Positions 17,371 through 26,054 of a stretch of 64,000 nucleotides of DNA are shown in pieces. The number at the start of each line of letters is the position of its first letter. Position 1 is the first letter of the stretch. The translations under genes were made by a program, and so were the position numbers. The notes under the pieces were generated by a model. It was given only the letters and a program-made list of their open reading frames with translations. It searched no databases and was not told where the DNA came from. This stretch comes from G963663315 sp963665165 (GTDB taxonomy: Bacteria > Pseudomonadota > Gammaproteobacteria > Arenicellales > Poriferihabitantaceae). The DNA is taken from NCBI GenBank assembly GCA_963665165.1, contig OY761989.1, positions 2,170,001 through 2,234,000 of the forward strand. Direction: 5' to 3'.

Positions 17371-18330
17371 ATGAAAATTCTGATTGCTGACAGTTTCCCC
17401 GAATCCCATATCGACGAACTGGCCCGCCTGGGTCATGAAGTGGACTCGAACCCGGCGCTGGACGCCGCTGCCCTGCCCCAGGCGATAACGGATCATTCCG
17501 CGCTGATCGTCCGCAGTACCGGGGTGACAGCCGAAACCCTGGCAGCGGGCGAATCGCTGAAACTGGTGATTCGAGCGGGCGCCGGAACCAATACCATTGA
17601 CAAGGCCGACGCCGCGGACCGGGGGATCCGGGTATGCAATGTGCCGGGAGCGAACGCCATCGCCGTCGCCGAACTGGTGCTGGGCCTGATCATCGCGATC
17701 GACCGGAATATCGCAGCCGGAGCGGCAGACCTGAAAAACCGGATCTGGAATAAAAAGAAATATTCCACGGGCCGGGGGCTGTATGGCCAGAAAATCGGGA
17801 TACTGGGCCTCGGGGCAATCGGTCTTGCGGTAGCCGAACGGGCACGGGCATTCGGAATGGGGGTCTATGCAATCGCGAAACCCGGTCGGTCGGAAAAGGC
17901 TTCGGCCAGGATTTCAGAGGCCGGAATCATACCACTCGATTCGCAGGATGAAATACTGGAAACCTGCGACATCATCACCCTGCACATGCCTTCCACCGAC
18001 AACACCAGAAACATGGTCAACCGATCGTTTCTGGACAAAATGAAGGACGGCGCCACACTGATCAACACTTCGCGCGGCGACCTGGTCGATGAGGCGGCGC
18101 TGATCGAGGCCATGGAAACAAAGGGTATCCGCGCTGGCCTGGATGTCTACCGCAACGAACCGGCTTCCGGAAGCGCCGGTTTCGAATCGGCGCTGGCCAA
18201 TCACGAATCGGTATGCGGCGCCCACCACATTGGCGCCTCGACCGCCCAGGCACAGACTGCGGTCGCCCATGGCGTGATCGACGTAATCCATTCTTTCGTA
18301 AACGGAAAATTGATAAACTGCGTCAACTGA
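17371..18330 (+). CDS. serA: D-3-phosphoglycerate dehydrogenase-like 2-hydroxyacid dehydrogenase
   Basis: A 319-aa D-2-hydroxyacid dehydrogenase. The NAD motif GILGLGAIGLAVAERARAFG is at ~150-168. The catalytic triad is visible as Arg in NTSRGDLVDEAALIEA (~232), Glu in GLDVYRNEP (~263) and His in CGAHHIGAS (~287). It has no C-terminal ACT domain, so it is the short type without classical serine feedback control. It is followed after 51 bp by serC and then a DUF1015 gene. This order supports the first step of serine synthesis, oxidation of 3-phosphoglycerate. Confidence 0.88.
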   Translation: MKILIADSFPESHIDELARLGHEVDSNPALDAAALPQAITDHSALIVRSTGVTAETLAAGESLKLVIRAGAGTNTIDKADAADRGIRVCNVPGANAIAVAELVLGLIIAIDRNIAAGAADLKNRIWNKKKYSTGRGLYGQKIGILGLGAIGLAVAERARAFGMGVYAIAKPGRSEKASARISEAGIIPLDSQDEILETCDIITLHMPSTDNTRNMVNRSFLDKMKDGATLINTSRGDLVDEAALIEAMETKGIRAGLDVYRNEPASGSAGFESALANHESVCGAHHIGASTAQAQTAVAHGVIDVIHSFVNGKLINCVN

Positions 18331-18381
18331 ACGACAAAACCCGCACATGAACAACAAGACCCGCACACGGAAACTTCACTG

Positions 18382-19470
18382 ATGACGAACCGGAAACATA
18401 ATTTCAGCGCAGGCCCATGCACATTGCCCCTGGAAGCGCTGGAAGAGGCGCAGGATGAATTCATCGACTACCAGGGAGCCGGAATGTCCCTGATCGAAAT
18501 GAGTCATCGGGGCAAACACTTTGTCGAAGTCGCGGAAGAAGCCGCCAGTCTGGCGAAGGAAGCATTCGAAGTCCCCGGCGATTTCAGTGTCCTGTTCCTG
18601 CAGGGCGGCGCCATGCTGCAGTTTGCAATGGTTCCGATGAATCTGCTGAATCCAGGCCAGAAAGGGGCTTACGTCCATTCCGGCAGTTGGGCCAAAGGGG
18701 CCATCACGGACGCCCGGGAATATGGCGACATCTATATACCCTGGGACGGCTCCGGCCACAATTTTACCCGTATGCCATTGTCGAACGAACTGGGAGCGCT
18801 CCAGGACCATACCCGCTATCTTCATATAACGACCAATGAAACCATCGGCGGAATACGCTTTGCCGAATGGCCGGATGTGGAAGTCCCGCTGGTCGGCGAC
18901 GTCTCTTCGGAATACATGGCCCGCCCGTTACCGTGGGAAAAGTTCGATCTGGTCTACGGCGGAGCGCAAAAAAACCTCGGCCCCGCCGGAATGGCGGTCG
19001 TCTTTATCCGGAATTCGATTCTCGAATCCTGTAACCGGAACATGGGGCGCTATCTTCGATACGACATCCATCAATCGAAAGACTCCATGTTCAACACCCC
19101 GCCGATGTTTCCGATCTACCTGTTCGGCAAGGTCCTGAAATGGATGGTACGGCAAGGCGGGCTGACCGCCATGGAAGCGGCTGCGGCTGAAAAGTCCGGC
19201 ATCCTGTACGATACGATCGACGCCAGCGGCGGATACTACGATTGCCCGGTGGAGACGGCAAGCCGGTCGCACATGAACGTCGTGTTCCGGCTCGCAAATG
19301 AAGACCTTGAGCGGAAATTCCTGGAACAGGCCGCACAGGCCGACCTGATGAACCTCAAGGGGCATCGCAGCGTGGGAGGCTGCCGGGCCAGCATCTATAA
19401 CGCGATGCCGAAATCCAGTGTTGAAGCGCTGGCCCGGTTCATGCGTGAATTCGAACAAGACAACCACTGA
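18382..19470 (+). CDS. serC: Phosphoserine aminotransferase SerC
   Basis: A 362-aa class V aminotransferase converting 3-phosphohydroxypyruvate and glutamate to phosphoserine (and acting in the B6 pathway that PdxJ completes). It starts HNFSAGPCTLPLEALEEAQDE. It contains the phosphate loop LQGGAMLQFAMVP (~73-85), GDVSSEYMARP with the PLP-ring Asp, and the Schiff-base lysine in VYGGAQKNLGPAGM (~190-203). The ending RSVGGCRASIYNAMP is diagnostic for SerC. The DUF1015 gene starts 14 bp downstream. Confidence 0.95.
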   Translation: MTNRKHNFSAGPCTLPLEALEEAQDEFIDYQGAGMSLIEMSHRGKHFVEVAEEAASLAKEAFEVPGDFSVLFLQGGAMLQFAMVPMNLLNPGQKGAYVHSGSWAKGAITDAREYGDIYIPWDGSGHNFTRMPLSNELGALQDHTRYLHITTNETIGGIRFAEWPDVEVPLVGDVSSEYMARPLPWEKFDLVYGGAQKNLGPAGMAVVFIRNSILESCNRNMGRYLRYDIHQSKDSMFNTPPMFPIYLFGKVLKWMVRQGGLTAMEAAAAEKSGILYDTIDASGGYYDCPVETASRSHMNVVFRLANEDLERKFLEQAAQADLMNLKGHRSVGGCRASIYNAMPKSSVEALARFMREFEQDNH

Positions 19471-19483
19471 CAGACGCCCGTCC

Positions 19484-20737
19484 ATGCCAGAAATAAAACC
19501 ATTCGACGGCTATCTGATCAACGCCGGCCATGCCGGAGAAGTCGTCTCCCCGGCCTATGATTCGGTTTCACCGCAGCAACGCCGGATATTCGCGGAAAAC
19601 AACCCGCGTAATTTCCTCAACACCATGCGGTTGCTGGAGGATCTGCCCGAAGAAAGCCGCATGACCGCCGAACAACTCCTGTTGTCGAACAAGGAAAACC
19701 TCGACAGATTGTTGTCGGACGGATCGTTCGATGCGCTGGAACAACCCTGCCTGTTCATCTACCAGCTCGATACCGGCGATCATGTACAGACCGGCGTGGT
19801 TTGTGAAGTTTCAGTCGGTGAATATGAACGGGGCGCCATGCGCAAACACGAAAACACCCGCAGCGACCGGGAGGACCTGCTCGCACAATACCAGGTCGTA
19901 GTGGGAGCGTCGTCGAGTCCGATCTGCCTGACCTATAGCCAGAACCCGGACATCGACCGCTGTGTCGGGCAGATCATCGCAAACCGGCCGGACCTGGAAT
20001 TTTCCGGCACAGACGGCGTCCACCAGAGAATCTGGCGGGTCGCGGACCGCGAACTGCAAGCGCGACTGGTGGAACTGTTCGCTCCTGTCAAAACCACCTA
20101 CCTGACCGATGGCCATCACCGCGCCGCCTCCGGCTACCGTTATGCCAGAATCATGCGCGACCAGTACGGCAACACGGGAAATGAATCCTGGAACCAGTTG
20201 CTGGTGGCCCTGTTCCCGGACAACCAGCTCAAATTATTGCCCTTTCATCGTTGTGTCAAGGATTTGAACGGCCTGACCGAACCGGCTATCGTCGAGGCGC
20301 TGGAAACCTGTTTCGATGTCCGCAAACTCTCCGGCCAAACCGGATTCGAGTCCACCCGGCATGGTGAATTCGGCATGTATCTGAACAACGGCTGGTATCG
20401 ACTGAATGTCAAACCCGAATATGTCAAACGGGATGACCCGGTCGAATCCCTGGATGTCACGATTCTGCAGAATCTGGTTCTCGACCCGATTCTCGGGATC
20501 GCGGATATGCGCAGCAATCCGCGCCTTGACTACATTGCCGGTACTCATTCAGACGAAGACATCCAGCAAAAATGCGAAGAGGGATGGGACATTGTGTTCG
20601 CCTGCTACGCGACCTCGATGAACCAACTAATGAACGTTGCCGATTCCGGCGCGTTGATGCCGCCCAAATCCACTTATTTCGACCCCAAATGCCGTTCCGG
20701 AATTTTCGTCCGGCTAAAGCGGGGGACTTCAGATTAA
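19484..20737 (+). CDS. DUF1015 family protein (serine-operon associated)
   Basis: A 417-aa protein of the DUF1015 family, which commonly sits beside serA/serC and is predicted to be a cytosolic enzyme of unknown activity. It shows the family start (IKPFDGYLINAGHAGEVVSPAYDSV), HENTRSDREDLLAQYQ (~120), and the conserved TTYLTDGHHRAASGYRYAR (~205). ATG 19484 is used because the upstream frame overlaps serC. It is the third gene of the serine set, 13 bp after the serC stop. Activity unknown; a role in serine or phosphohydroxypyruvate handling is inferred from context only. Confidence 0.9.
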   Translation: MPEIKPFDGYLINAGHAGEVVSPAYDSVSPQQRRIFAENNPRNFLNTMRLLEDLPEESRMTAEQLLLSNKENLDRLLSDGSFDALEQPCLFIYQLDTGDHVQTGVVCEVSVGEYERGAMRKHENTRSDREDLLAQYQVVVGASSSPICLTYSQNPDIDRCVGQIIANRPDLEFSGTDGVHQRIWRVADRELQARLVELFAPVKTTYLTDGHHRAASGYRYARIMRDQYGNTGNESWNQLLVALFPDNQLKLLPFHRCVKDLNGLTEPAIVEALETCFDVRKLSGQTGFESTRHGEFGMYLNNGWYRLNVKPEYVKRDDPVESLDVTILQNLVLDPILGIADMRSNPRLDYIAGTHSDEDIQQKCEEGWDIVFACYATSMNQLMNVADSGALMPPKSTYFDPKCRSGIFVRLKRGTSD

Positions 20738-20749
20738 CCCGGTCTCCGG

Positions 20750-20755
20750 TATAAT
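20750..20755 (+). promoter_or_regulatory. -10 box inside a short palindrome, upstream of the nuclease-like gene
   Basis: TATAAT at 20750-20755 is flanked by CCGGT (20746-20750) and ACCGG (20757-20761), so the -10 lies within an inverted repeat that could be an operator. It is 31 bp before the ATG of the next gene. Confidence 0.4.
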
Positions 20756-20786
20756 CACCGGAACCCCAACATAAAGGAATATCAAA

Positions 20787-21353
20787 ATGACAACCAGCGC
20801 CGTACCCACTGCCGATGAAATCTGGAAAATCCTGAAAGAAACCGCCGCCAGCCAGGAAAGAAACAACCGGGAAATCGCAGAACTCCGTATCAGCCAGAAG
20901 GAAACCGACAAACAACTGAAAAAAACCGAGAACCTGTTTACCACCCAGTGGGGCCGACTGATGGAAAGCCTGGTGGAAGGAGACCTGATTTCCATCCTCA
21001 ATCAACAGGGCATTGAGATTGCGCGCACTTACACCCATGTCAAACAAAGAGGCTTCGGTGATGATTATGAATATGACATCATTGCGGAAAACGGCCAGGA
21101 AGTCGTCGTGGTGGAAGTCAAGACCACTCTGAAAGTGGAATCCGTGAAGGACTTCCTGAAGAATGTAAGGAAGTTCACAACCCGTTTGGATCGCTATAAA
21201 GACAAAACCATCTATGGAGCGGTCGCCTGGTTGCGGGTGGAGGAAAAAGCGGATGCCTACGCCGAAAAACAGGGCCTGTTCGTAATCCGGGCCACCGGCA
21301 GCAGCGCCAGCATCGTCAATCAGGACGATTTCAAACCACAGGTCTTCTCCTGA
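20787..21353 (+). CDS. DUF3782-type coiled-coil plus PD-(D/E)XK nuclease-like protein
   Basis: A 188-aa protein. Residues ~10-50 form a charged coiled coil (ILKETAASQERNNREIAELR). Residues ~60-180 resemble the restriction-endonuclease-like fold, with the active-site-type pattern YEYDIIAENGQEVVVVEVK (D, then E-x-K) at ~91-112. Such proteins are common, often duplicated and of unknown role. ATG 20787 has AAAGGAA upstream. A decayed internal-deletion copy lies at 38137-38320 and a short 5' fragment near 35117-35150, so this gene has been copied locally. No methyltransferase or other restriction partner is nearby. Confidence 0.78.
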   Translation: MTTSAVPTADEIWKILKETAASQERNNREIAELRISQKETDKQLKKTENLFTTQWGRLMESLVEGDLISILNQQGIEIARTYTHVKQRGFGDDYEYDIIAENGQEVVVVEVKTTLKVESVKDFLKNVRKFTTRLDRYKDKTIYGAVAWLRVEEKADAYAEKQGLFVIRATGSSASIVNQDDFKPQVFS

Positions 21354-21383
21354 AAGCCGGTCCAGGCGTTCAAAACATTCGTC

Positions 21384-21403
21384 ATTCCCGCAAAATCGGG
21401 AAT
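21384..21403. terminator. Weak hairpin after the nuclease-like gene
   Basis: ATTCCCG (21384-21390) pairs with CGGGAAT (21397-21403) around CAAAAT. There is no real T tract, so it may be a remnant of a dispersed repeat rather than a terminator. Confidence 0.3.
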
Positions 21404-21493
21404 TTACGACCAGTCAGGATTCCCGACCGGAGAACAGAACCGTTCTGTTGGCGCGCCGGCCCGCAAACCGACAGCGCTGCCGACTGGCCGCTT

Positions 21494-22762
21494 TCAGCGC
21501 AGTTCAGAGTCGATTCGCTCGGTCGCCGGCAGACCGGACAGGTAGCGCCTCAAGCTATCCAGCGCCAGTTCCACGGCCCCCAGCCGGACCCATTCCGGAC
21601 TGCCCGGCAAACGGGATGTCCGGCAGTCGCCGCCCTTGCCGTCCGATATCGCAACCGCAATGTCCGCCGCGTATTTGCCTCCGTCCTGTCTGTCCAGCGG
21701 CTTCACCAGCGTCACCAGGACATGCGACGCATCGCAACGCGCCTGAATGGCGTCGGCAAGGCAAACCGCCAGTTGCCTGTCCGGCTCCCGTGACACCGGC
21801 TCTGCAATACCCGCGTATTTCAGCAACTGCCCGACATCGACCGACACCATCCCGCTTTTTACGCATTCCGCGTGGTCCGCCGCGCCTACGAGACGAGCGG
21901 TCACCCGGCCCGCGGTGTGCATTTCGACGACGCTGACACTGCTCCCGGCCTGTTGCAGCGCACGAATGATTTCCTTTTCCAGCAACTGGTCATCCTCGCA
22001 GAGAATGAAGTTTCCCAACCGCTTCCTCACTTCATTCTCCACCGGCATGATTTTCCGGTCGAGTTCCGCCTGTGAGGTTCCATGCAACGTCAACTTGATT
22101 TCAAGTTGCGGGTAGTGGGACTGGAACCCGAGCTTGACCGAACCGTCACCGGCCAGGTCCTCGACTCCATCCAGTATGCGATCCGCCCGCGCCTCACCGA
22201 TGCCGAATGTGTGGAAACGCTTGATCCGGGTAAAGACCGGCTGGCCGCGCATCCCATGCAGGCGGGGGAGAATCTGGTCCTCGAGCATGCGCTTCAGCTC
22301 CGCGGGCACTCCCGGAGTAAAGAAAAACCGGGCGCTGCCCATATCCATCGCAAACCCGCAGGCGGTCCCGACCGGATTGTCTATCCATTGCGAACCGGCC
22401 GGCAGCATGGCCTGCTTGACATTGCTGGAAGGCATCTCCCGGCCTCTGGAAATATACCAGGCTTCGATTCTGTCCAGCCATTGCCGGAACAACTCGAGTT
22501 CAACCCCCGCCGCCTGTGCCGCCGCCTGTTGGGACAGGTCATCGACTGTCGGCCCCAGGCCGCCATTGACGATCACGGCATCCGCCCTTTGCGCGGCCAG
22601 ATGGAACGCCCGGACCAGACTGTCCGGATCATCGCCCACCACGGTTCCCCAGGTCGTATGGAATCCGTTTTCAGTCAGCCGCCTGGCGATATGGCTGTAA
22701 TTGGTATTGACCGTCTTGCCGGTCAGAATCTCATCGCCCGTACACAGAATTTCGATTTTCAT
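21494..22762 (-). CDS. cinA: CinA family protein with degenerate C-terminal deamidase domain
   Basis: A 422-aa protein. Residues ~1-170 are the molybdopterin-binding/COG1058 domain (EILCTGDEILTGKTVNTN, VVGDDPDSLVRAF, VIVNGGLGPTVDDLS), linked to ADP-ribose pyrophosphatase activity in CinA. The C-terminal ~150 residues occupy the place of the NMN deamidase (PncC) domain. The usual AES(C)TGG nucleophile motif is replaced by VVEMHTAGRVTARL (~280), losing the catalytic Ser. The deamidase half is therefore probably inactive or altered. pncB (26055) lies 3 kb away, so an NAD-salvage link is plausible but unproven. Confidence 0.85.
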   Translation of the reverse strand: MKIEILCTGDEILTGKTVNTNYSHIARRLTENGFHTTWGTVVGDDPDSLVRAFHLAAQRADAVIVNGGLGPTVDDLSQQAAAQAAGVELELFRQWLDRIEAWYISRGREMPSSNVKQAMLPAGSQWIDNPVGTACGFAMDMGSARFFFTPGVPAELKRMLEDQILPRLHGMRGQPVFTRIKRFHTFGIGEARADRILDGVEDLAGDGSVKLGFQSHYPQLEIKLTLHGTSQAELDRKIMPVENEVRKRLGNFILCEDDQLLEKEIIRALQQAGSSVSVVEMHTAGRVTARLVGAADHAECVKSGMVSVDVGQLLKYAGIAEPVSREPDRQLAVCLADAIQARCDASHVLVTLVKPLDRQDGGKYAADIAVAISDGKGGDCRTSRLPGSPEWVRLGAVELALDSLRRYLSGLPATERIDSELR

Positions 22763-22890
22763 GGGCCTCGCCCGGTTGACATGAACGGCTAGTATCGGAG
22801 ATCATGGATGATCGAACAACCCGCTTGAATGAAAATGGATTCACTGTCAGGATAGCGTAAAAACAATCGAGGACAAAATGGGGACGAATC

Positions 22891-23739
22891 ATGAGTAAAG
22901 GTCAATGCCTGTGCGGTAGCGTGTCCTGGGAATTTTCCGGACAACCCGGATCATCCTACCACTGCCACTGCCGGATGTGCAGAAAAGCGCACGGCGCGGC
23001 GTATGGCACCTACTATTTCGTGGCGAATGAAGATTTCTCCTGGACCAGTGGCCGGGACACCATCGTGGACTACCGTTCCTCTCCCGTATTGACCCGCTCC
23101 TTCTGCCGGACCTGCGGTTCGGTGACGCCCAACGCCGATGAGGACGGCGGGTTCATGTACGTCCCGGCCGGATCGCATGACGACGGCCCTGAAATTGCCG
23201 AACATATCTTCGTGGCCTCCAAGGCGCCCTGGCTCGACATTACCGATGACCTGCCGAAACATGACGACCACGCGCCGGAGGCTCCGGGGCCGGTATATGA
23301 TAATCCGCCGGTATCTGAACCCGCTCCGGGAAAGGTCCGGGGAAGCTGCCTGTGCGGAGATGTCCGGTTCGAGGTGGATCTGCCATTCACCGTAGTGCAC
23401 AACTGTTACTGTTCCCGATGCAGGCAGCAGCGTTCCGCCGCGTTCACCACCAACGGGTTTACCGCGAAAGATGCGGTCACCTTTACACAGGGAAGCGACT
23501 GCCTGGCCAGTTACAAGGTCCCTGACGCAAAGTATTTCACCCACGTATTCTGCAGGAAATGCGGGTCGGGGGCGCCGAGACTGGATTCCAGCAGGAACAT
23601 CGCCGTCATCCCGTTGGGCGCGCTCGATGACGATCCGGGGTGCAAGGCCGACGACAATATTTTTGTCCCCGACCGGGCAGGCTGGAGCGAGGTGAACCGC
23701 GACCTGCCCAGTTACGACCGCTATCCGCCCCGCAAATAA
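22891..23739 (+). CDS. Tandem GFA-domain protein (glutathione-dependent formaldehyde-activating family)
   Basis: A 282-aa protein with two zinc-binding GFA/CENP-V domains. Domain 1 (~1-115) has QCLCGSV, HCHCRMCRK and SFCRTCGS. Domain 2 (~150-270) has SCLCGDV, NCYCSRCRQ and VFCRKCGS. A Pro-rich linker joins them. Single-domain family members are ~130-190 aa, so this is an in-frame duplication. Both domains keep all the cysteine pairs, so both could bind zinc. The family name comes from Gfa, proposed to promote S-hydroxymethylglutathione formation; most members have no proven substrate. Confidence 0.88.
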   Translation: MSKGQCLCGSVSWEFSGQPGSSYHCHCRMCRKAHGAAYGTYYFVANEDFSWTSGRDTIVDYRSSPVLTRSFCRTCGSVTPNADEDGGFMYVPAGSHDDGPEIAEHIFVASKAPWLDITDDLPKHDDHAPEAPGPVYDNPPVSEPAPGKVRGSCLCGDVRFEVDLPFTVVHNCYCSRCRQQRSAAFTTNGFTAKDAVTFTQGSDCLASYKVPDAKYFTHVFCRKCGSGAPRLDSSRNIAVIPLGALDDDPGCKADDNIFVPDRAGWSEVNRDLPSYDRYPPRK

Positions 23740-23766
23740 CCCCGCTCCCGCTTTACCGTCCGGCGC

Positions 23767-24402
23767 TCATTGCCACGCGAAGCGGGGCTGGTCATAATGG
23801 TGGACGCGGGTGCTTCGGCCCCGGATCGCCACCTCCCGGAACTGGTAGACGATGGCTGCGGTGGGAGAGTACATACGGTGTCCCAGCGCGGGAAATTCCG
23901 AACACAGGACCGGCCGGCCTTCCTCCATCCCGGGTTCGAACACTGGAATGGCGTCACTGTCGAGTTCCGAAAAAGGAATGCAGTACACCTCGGCCACTTC
24001 ATCGGCCGACGGGGTAATCCGGCAATCCTCCCCGGCCCAGACTACAACCGGGGTGATCCGGAATTTCGAGCGGGTCGGGTAGTCATCCAGCCGACCCAGG
24101 ATCCGGTCCCCGGCCAGCGCCAGTCCAAGCTCTTCGTCAAGCTCCCTCAACGCGGCCTGGTACACCGTCTCCCCCTGGTCGAGCTTGCCGCCGGGCAACG
24201 CATACTGTCCGGAATGCTGGCCCAGGCGTTGACGGCGGCGGGTCAGGAATATGGCGGGAATCCCGGCATCTCCATAATCGGTGATCACAATCGCCACCGC
24301 TGCGCGGCGCAGCCCGGCATCCCCGATCTCCGACCACGGGAACTGCCGGAGATTGGCCCGCACGGACCGGCGAAGCCCGTCATTGAATTCAAAAGCGCGC
24401 AT
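23767..24402 (-). CDS. NUDIX hydrolase (CoA pyrophosphatase-like)
   Basis: A 211-aa protein with a complete Nudix box at ~75-97 (GGKLDQGETVYQAALRELDE then ELGL; G-x5-E-x7-RE-x2-EE-x-G). It sits in a NUDT7/CoA-diphosphatase-like context (LRRAAVAIVITDYG before, LDDYPTRSKFRITPVVVW after). It probably hydrolyses a nucleoside diphosphate derivative such as CoA. ATG 24402 is used, overlapping the upstream methyltransferase gene by 14 bp and so translationally coupled; the longer frame lies inside that gene. Confidence 0.87.
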   Translation of the reverse strand: MRAFEFNDGLRRSVRANLRQFPWSEIGDAGLRRAAVAIVITDYGDAGIPAIFLTRRRQRLGQHSGQYALPGGKLDQGETVYQAALRELDEELGLALAGDRILGRLDDYPTRSKFRITPVVVWAGEDCRITPSADEVAEVYCIPFSELDSDAIPVFEPGMEEGRPVLCSEFPALGHRMYSPTAAIVYQFREVAIRGRSTRVHHYDQPRFAWQ

Positions 24403-25969
24403 CAACCGGTTCCAGCTTCGGTTCTTCGCGGCCCAACGCCTCCTTGCGCCGGGCGACATAGGCTTCCAGCTCTTCCTTCACGGCCGGATCGATCGGCGGC
24501 GGTTCGTATTCATCCAGGACACGCTGCCACATTTCGGTTGCCCGCATGGTCGCATCCTTCGATCCGGCCTGCCGCCAGTTCTGATGGTTCTGCCAATCGC
24601 TCATGAACGGTTCGTAGAACGCGCTCCGGTACCGTTGCATGGTATGGTCACAGCCGAAAAAATGTCCGCCCGGACCCACTCCAGCCATCGCTTCGAGCGC
24701 CAGCGCCTGGTCATCCACCTCCACAGGCCGCAGTAACGCCGCCATGTGCTGAAGCATCTCGCAGTCGATCATGACCTTCTCGAACGATGCGACCAATCCC
24801 CCTTCCAGCCATCCTGCGGCGTGGTAAATGAAATTGCCGTGCCCCATCACGGCGCCCCACAGCGCCATCTGGGTTTCCCAGGTGGACTGGCAATCCACCG
24901 CATTCGACGCATTGCAGGCGCTGGTGCGATAGGGCAGGTTGTATCTTCGCGCCAGTTGTCCCCCCGCCAGATTGGCGAGCGCGTTTTCCGGAGTGCCGAA
25001 CGCGGGGGAACCGGAACGCATATCGACATTGGATGTAAAGCCGCCATAACCCACCGGGCAGCCCGGCCGGACCAGTTGCAGCAGACTGATACCCAGCAAC
25101 GCTTCGGCATTCTGCTGCGCCAGGGCGCCCGCCATGGTCACCGGAGTCATCGCTCCCATCAGGGTAAACGGCGTGACCACAACCGGCTGTCCCAGCATGG
25201 CGAGCTGCATCGCCCCGTAAGCCATCGAATCATCCAGTTTTCTCGGTGAATTGATGTTGATATTGGTCATCACCGTTGGATGTTCCACCATATCCGCAAG
25301 CTTCAGACCCTTCGCGATCGCGCACATCCGGATCGCGTCCAGCCCCCGTTCGGCGCCAATGCCAAGGGTAAAAAAAGGCTTGTCGCTCCATGTCAGGCTG
25401 GTGAATACCGCGTCCAGGTGGCGCGTATTGACGGGCAGGTCCGTGGTCGCCACAGCCTGGTTGCCGAAGAAAGTGATCACATTGAAGAACTGTCCCAGAC
25501 TGACCAGCTTCCTGTAATCCGAAAGATTGCCCGGACGTCGGCCATGGATATGGTCATGCACGCTGGGCGGCCCCGACACCATCCCGAAATTGATCGCGTT
25601 GCCGCCGCATCGAATGGTGTTTTCCGGGTTTCGGGGAACCACGCTGAACGCTGCCGGAGCGGTCGAAAGGGCCGCCATCACCAGACCCCGGTCCATGCGT
25701 ACCATGCCATCGTCATCCACCCTGGCTCCGGCCTTCCTGAAAACATCCAGCGCCCGCTCACCGAGCACCTGGATACCCTGCCGCTCCAGAATATCCATCG
25801 AAGCGTCATGAATCCGTTCGATCTGCTCCTCGTCCAGCGCCTGGATCGGGGAAAAGCGGTTCACCAACTGGCCACGGGGCAATTGCGGAATCCCCTTTCC
25901 GGCCTTTCCGGCCTGTCCGGTATTCCGGTTTTTATCACGGCGGCGGCTGCGGCCCGAAGTTCGTACCAT
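24389..25969 (-). CDS. Non-pyrrolysine trimethylamine methyltransferase (MttB) family protein
   Basis: A 526-aa MttB-superfamily TIM barrel. It has no in-frame amber codon, so it belongs to the non-Pyl group that includes the glycine betaine:corrinoid methyltransferase MtgB. Recognisable segments are IERIHDASMDILERQGIQVLG (~45-65), INFGMVSGPPSVHD, FGNQAVATTDLPVNTRHL and GHGNFIYHAAGWLEGGL. It would move a methyl group from a quaternary amine to a corrinoid protein. No corrinoid-binding or reactivation gene is next to it. The N-terminal ~30 residues are Arg/Lys-rich and low-complexity. It fits the methylated-amine theme of 1-9846. Substrate unknown. Confidence 0.88.
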   Translation of the reverse strand: MVRTSGRSRRRDKNRNTGQAGKAGKGIPQLPRGQLVNRFSPIQALDEEQIERIHDASMDILERQGIQVLGERALDVFRKAGARVDDDGMVRMDRGLVMAALSTAPAAFSVVPRNPENTIRCGGNAINFGMVSGPPSVHDHIHGRRPGNLSDYRKLVSLGQFFNVITFFGNQAVATTDLPVNTRHLDAVFTSLTWSDKPFFTLGIGAERGLDAIRMCAIAKGLKLADMVEHPTVMTNININSPRKLDDSMAYGAMQLAMLGQPVVVTPFTLMGAMTPVTMAGALAQQNAEALLGISLLQLVRPGCPVGYGGFTSNVDMRSGSPAFGTPENALANLAGGQLARRYNLPYRTSACNASNAVDCQSTWETQMALWGAVMGHGNFIYHAAGWLEGGLVASFEKVMIDCEMLQHMAALLRPVEVDDQALALEAMAGVGPGGHFFGCDHTMQRYRSAFYEPFMSDWQNHQNWRQAGSKDATMRATEMWQRVLDEYEPPPIDPAVKEELEAYVARRKEALGREEPKLEPVDARF

Positions 25970-26054
25970 GCGGATTGTCCTGATGATGAAGTACGGCTTA
26001 TATCACGGACTGCGCAATCAGGCTATAATAAACCCCGAACCACCCTGTTCGACC

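Noticed and set aside
24389..25969. Possible pyrrolysine-containing MttB
   Set aside because: The frame has no internal TAG, so it belongs to the non-Pyl group.
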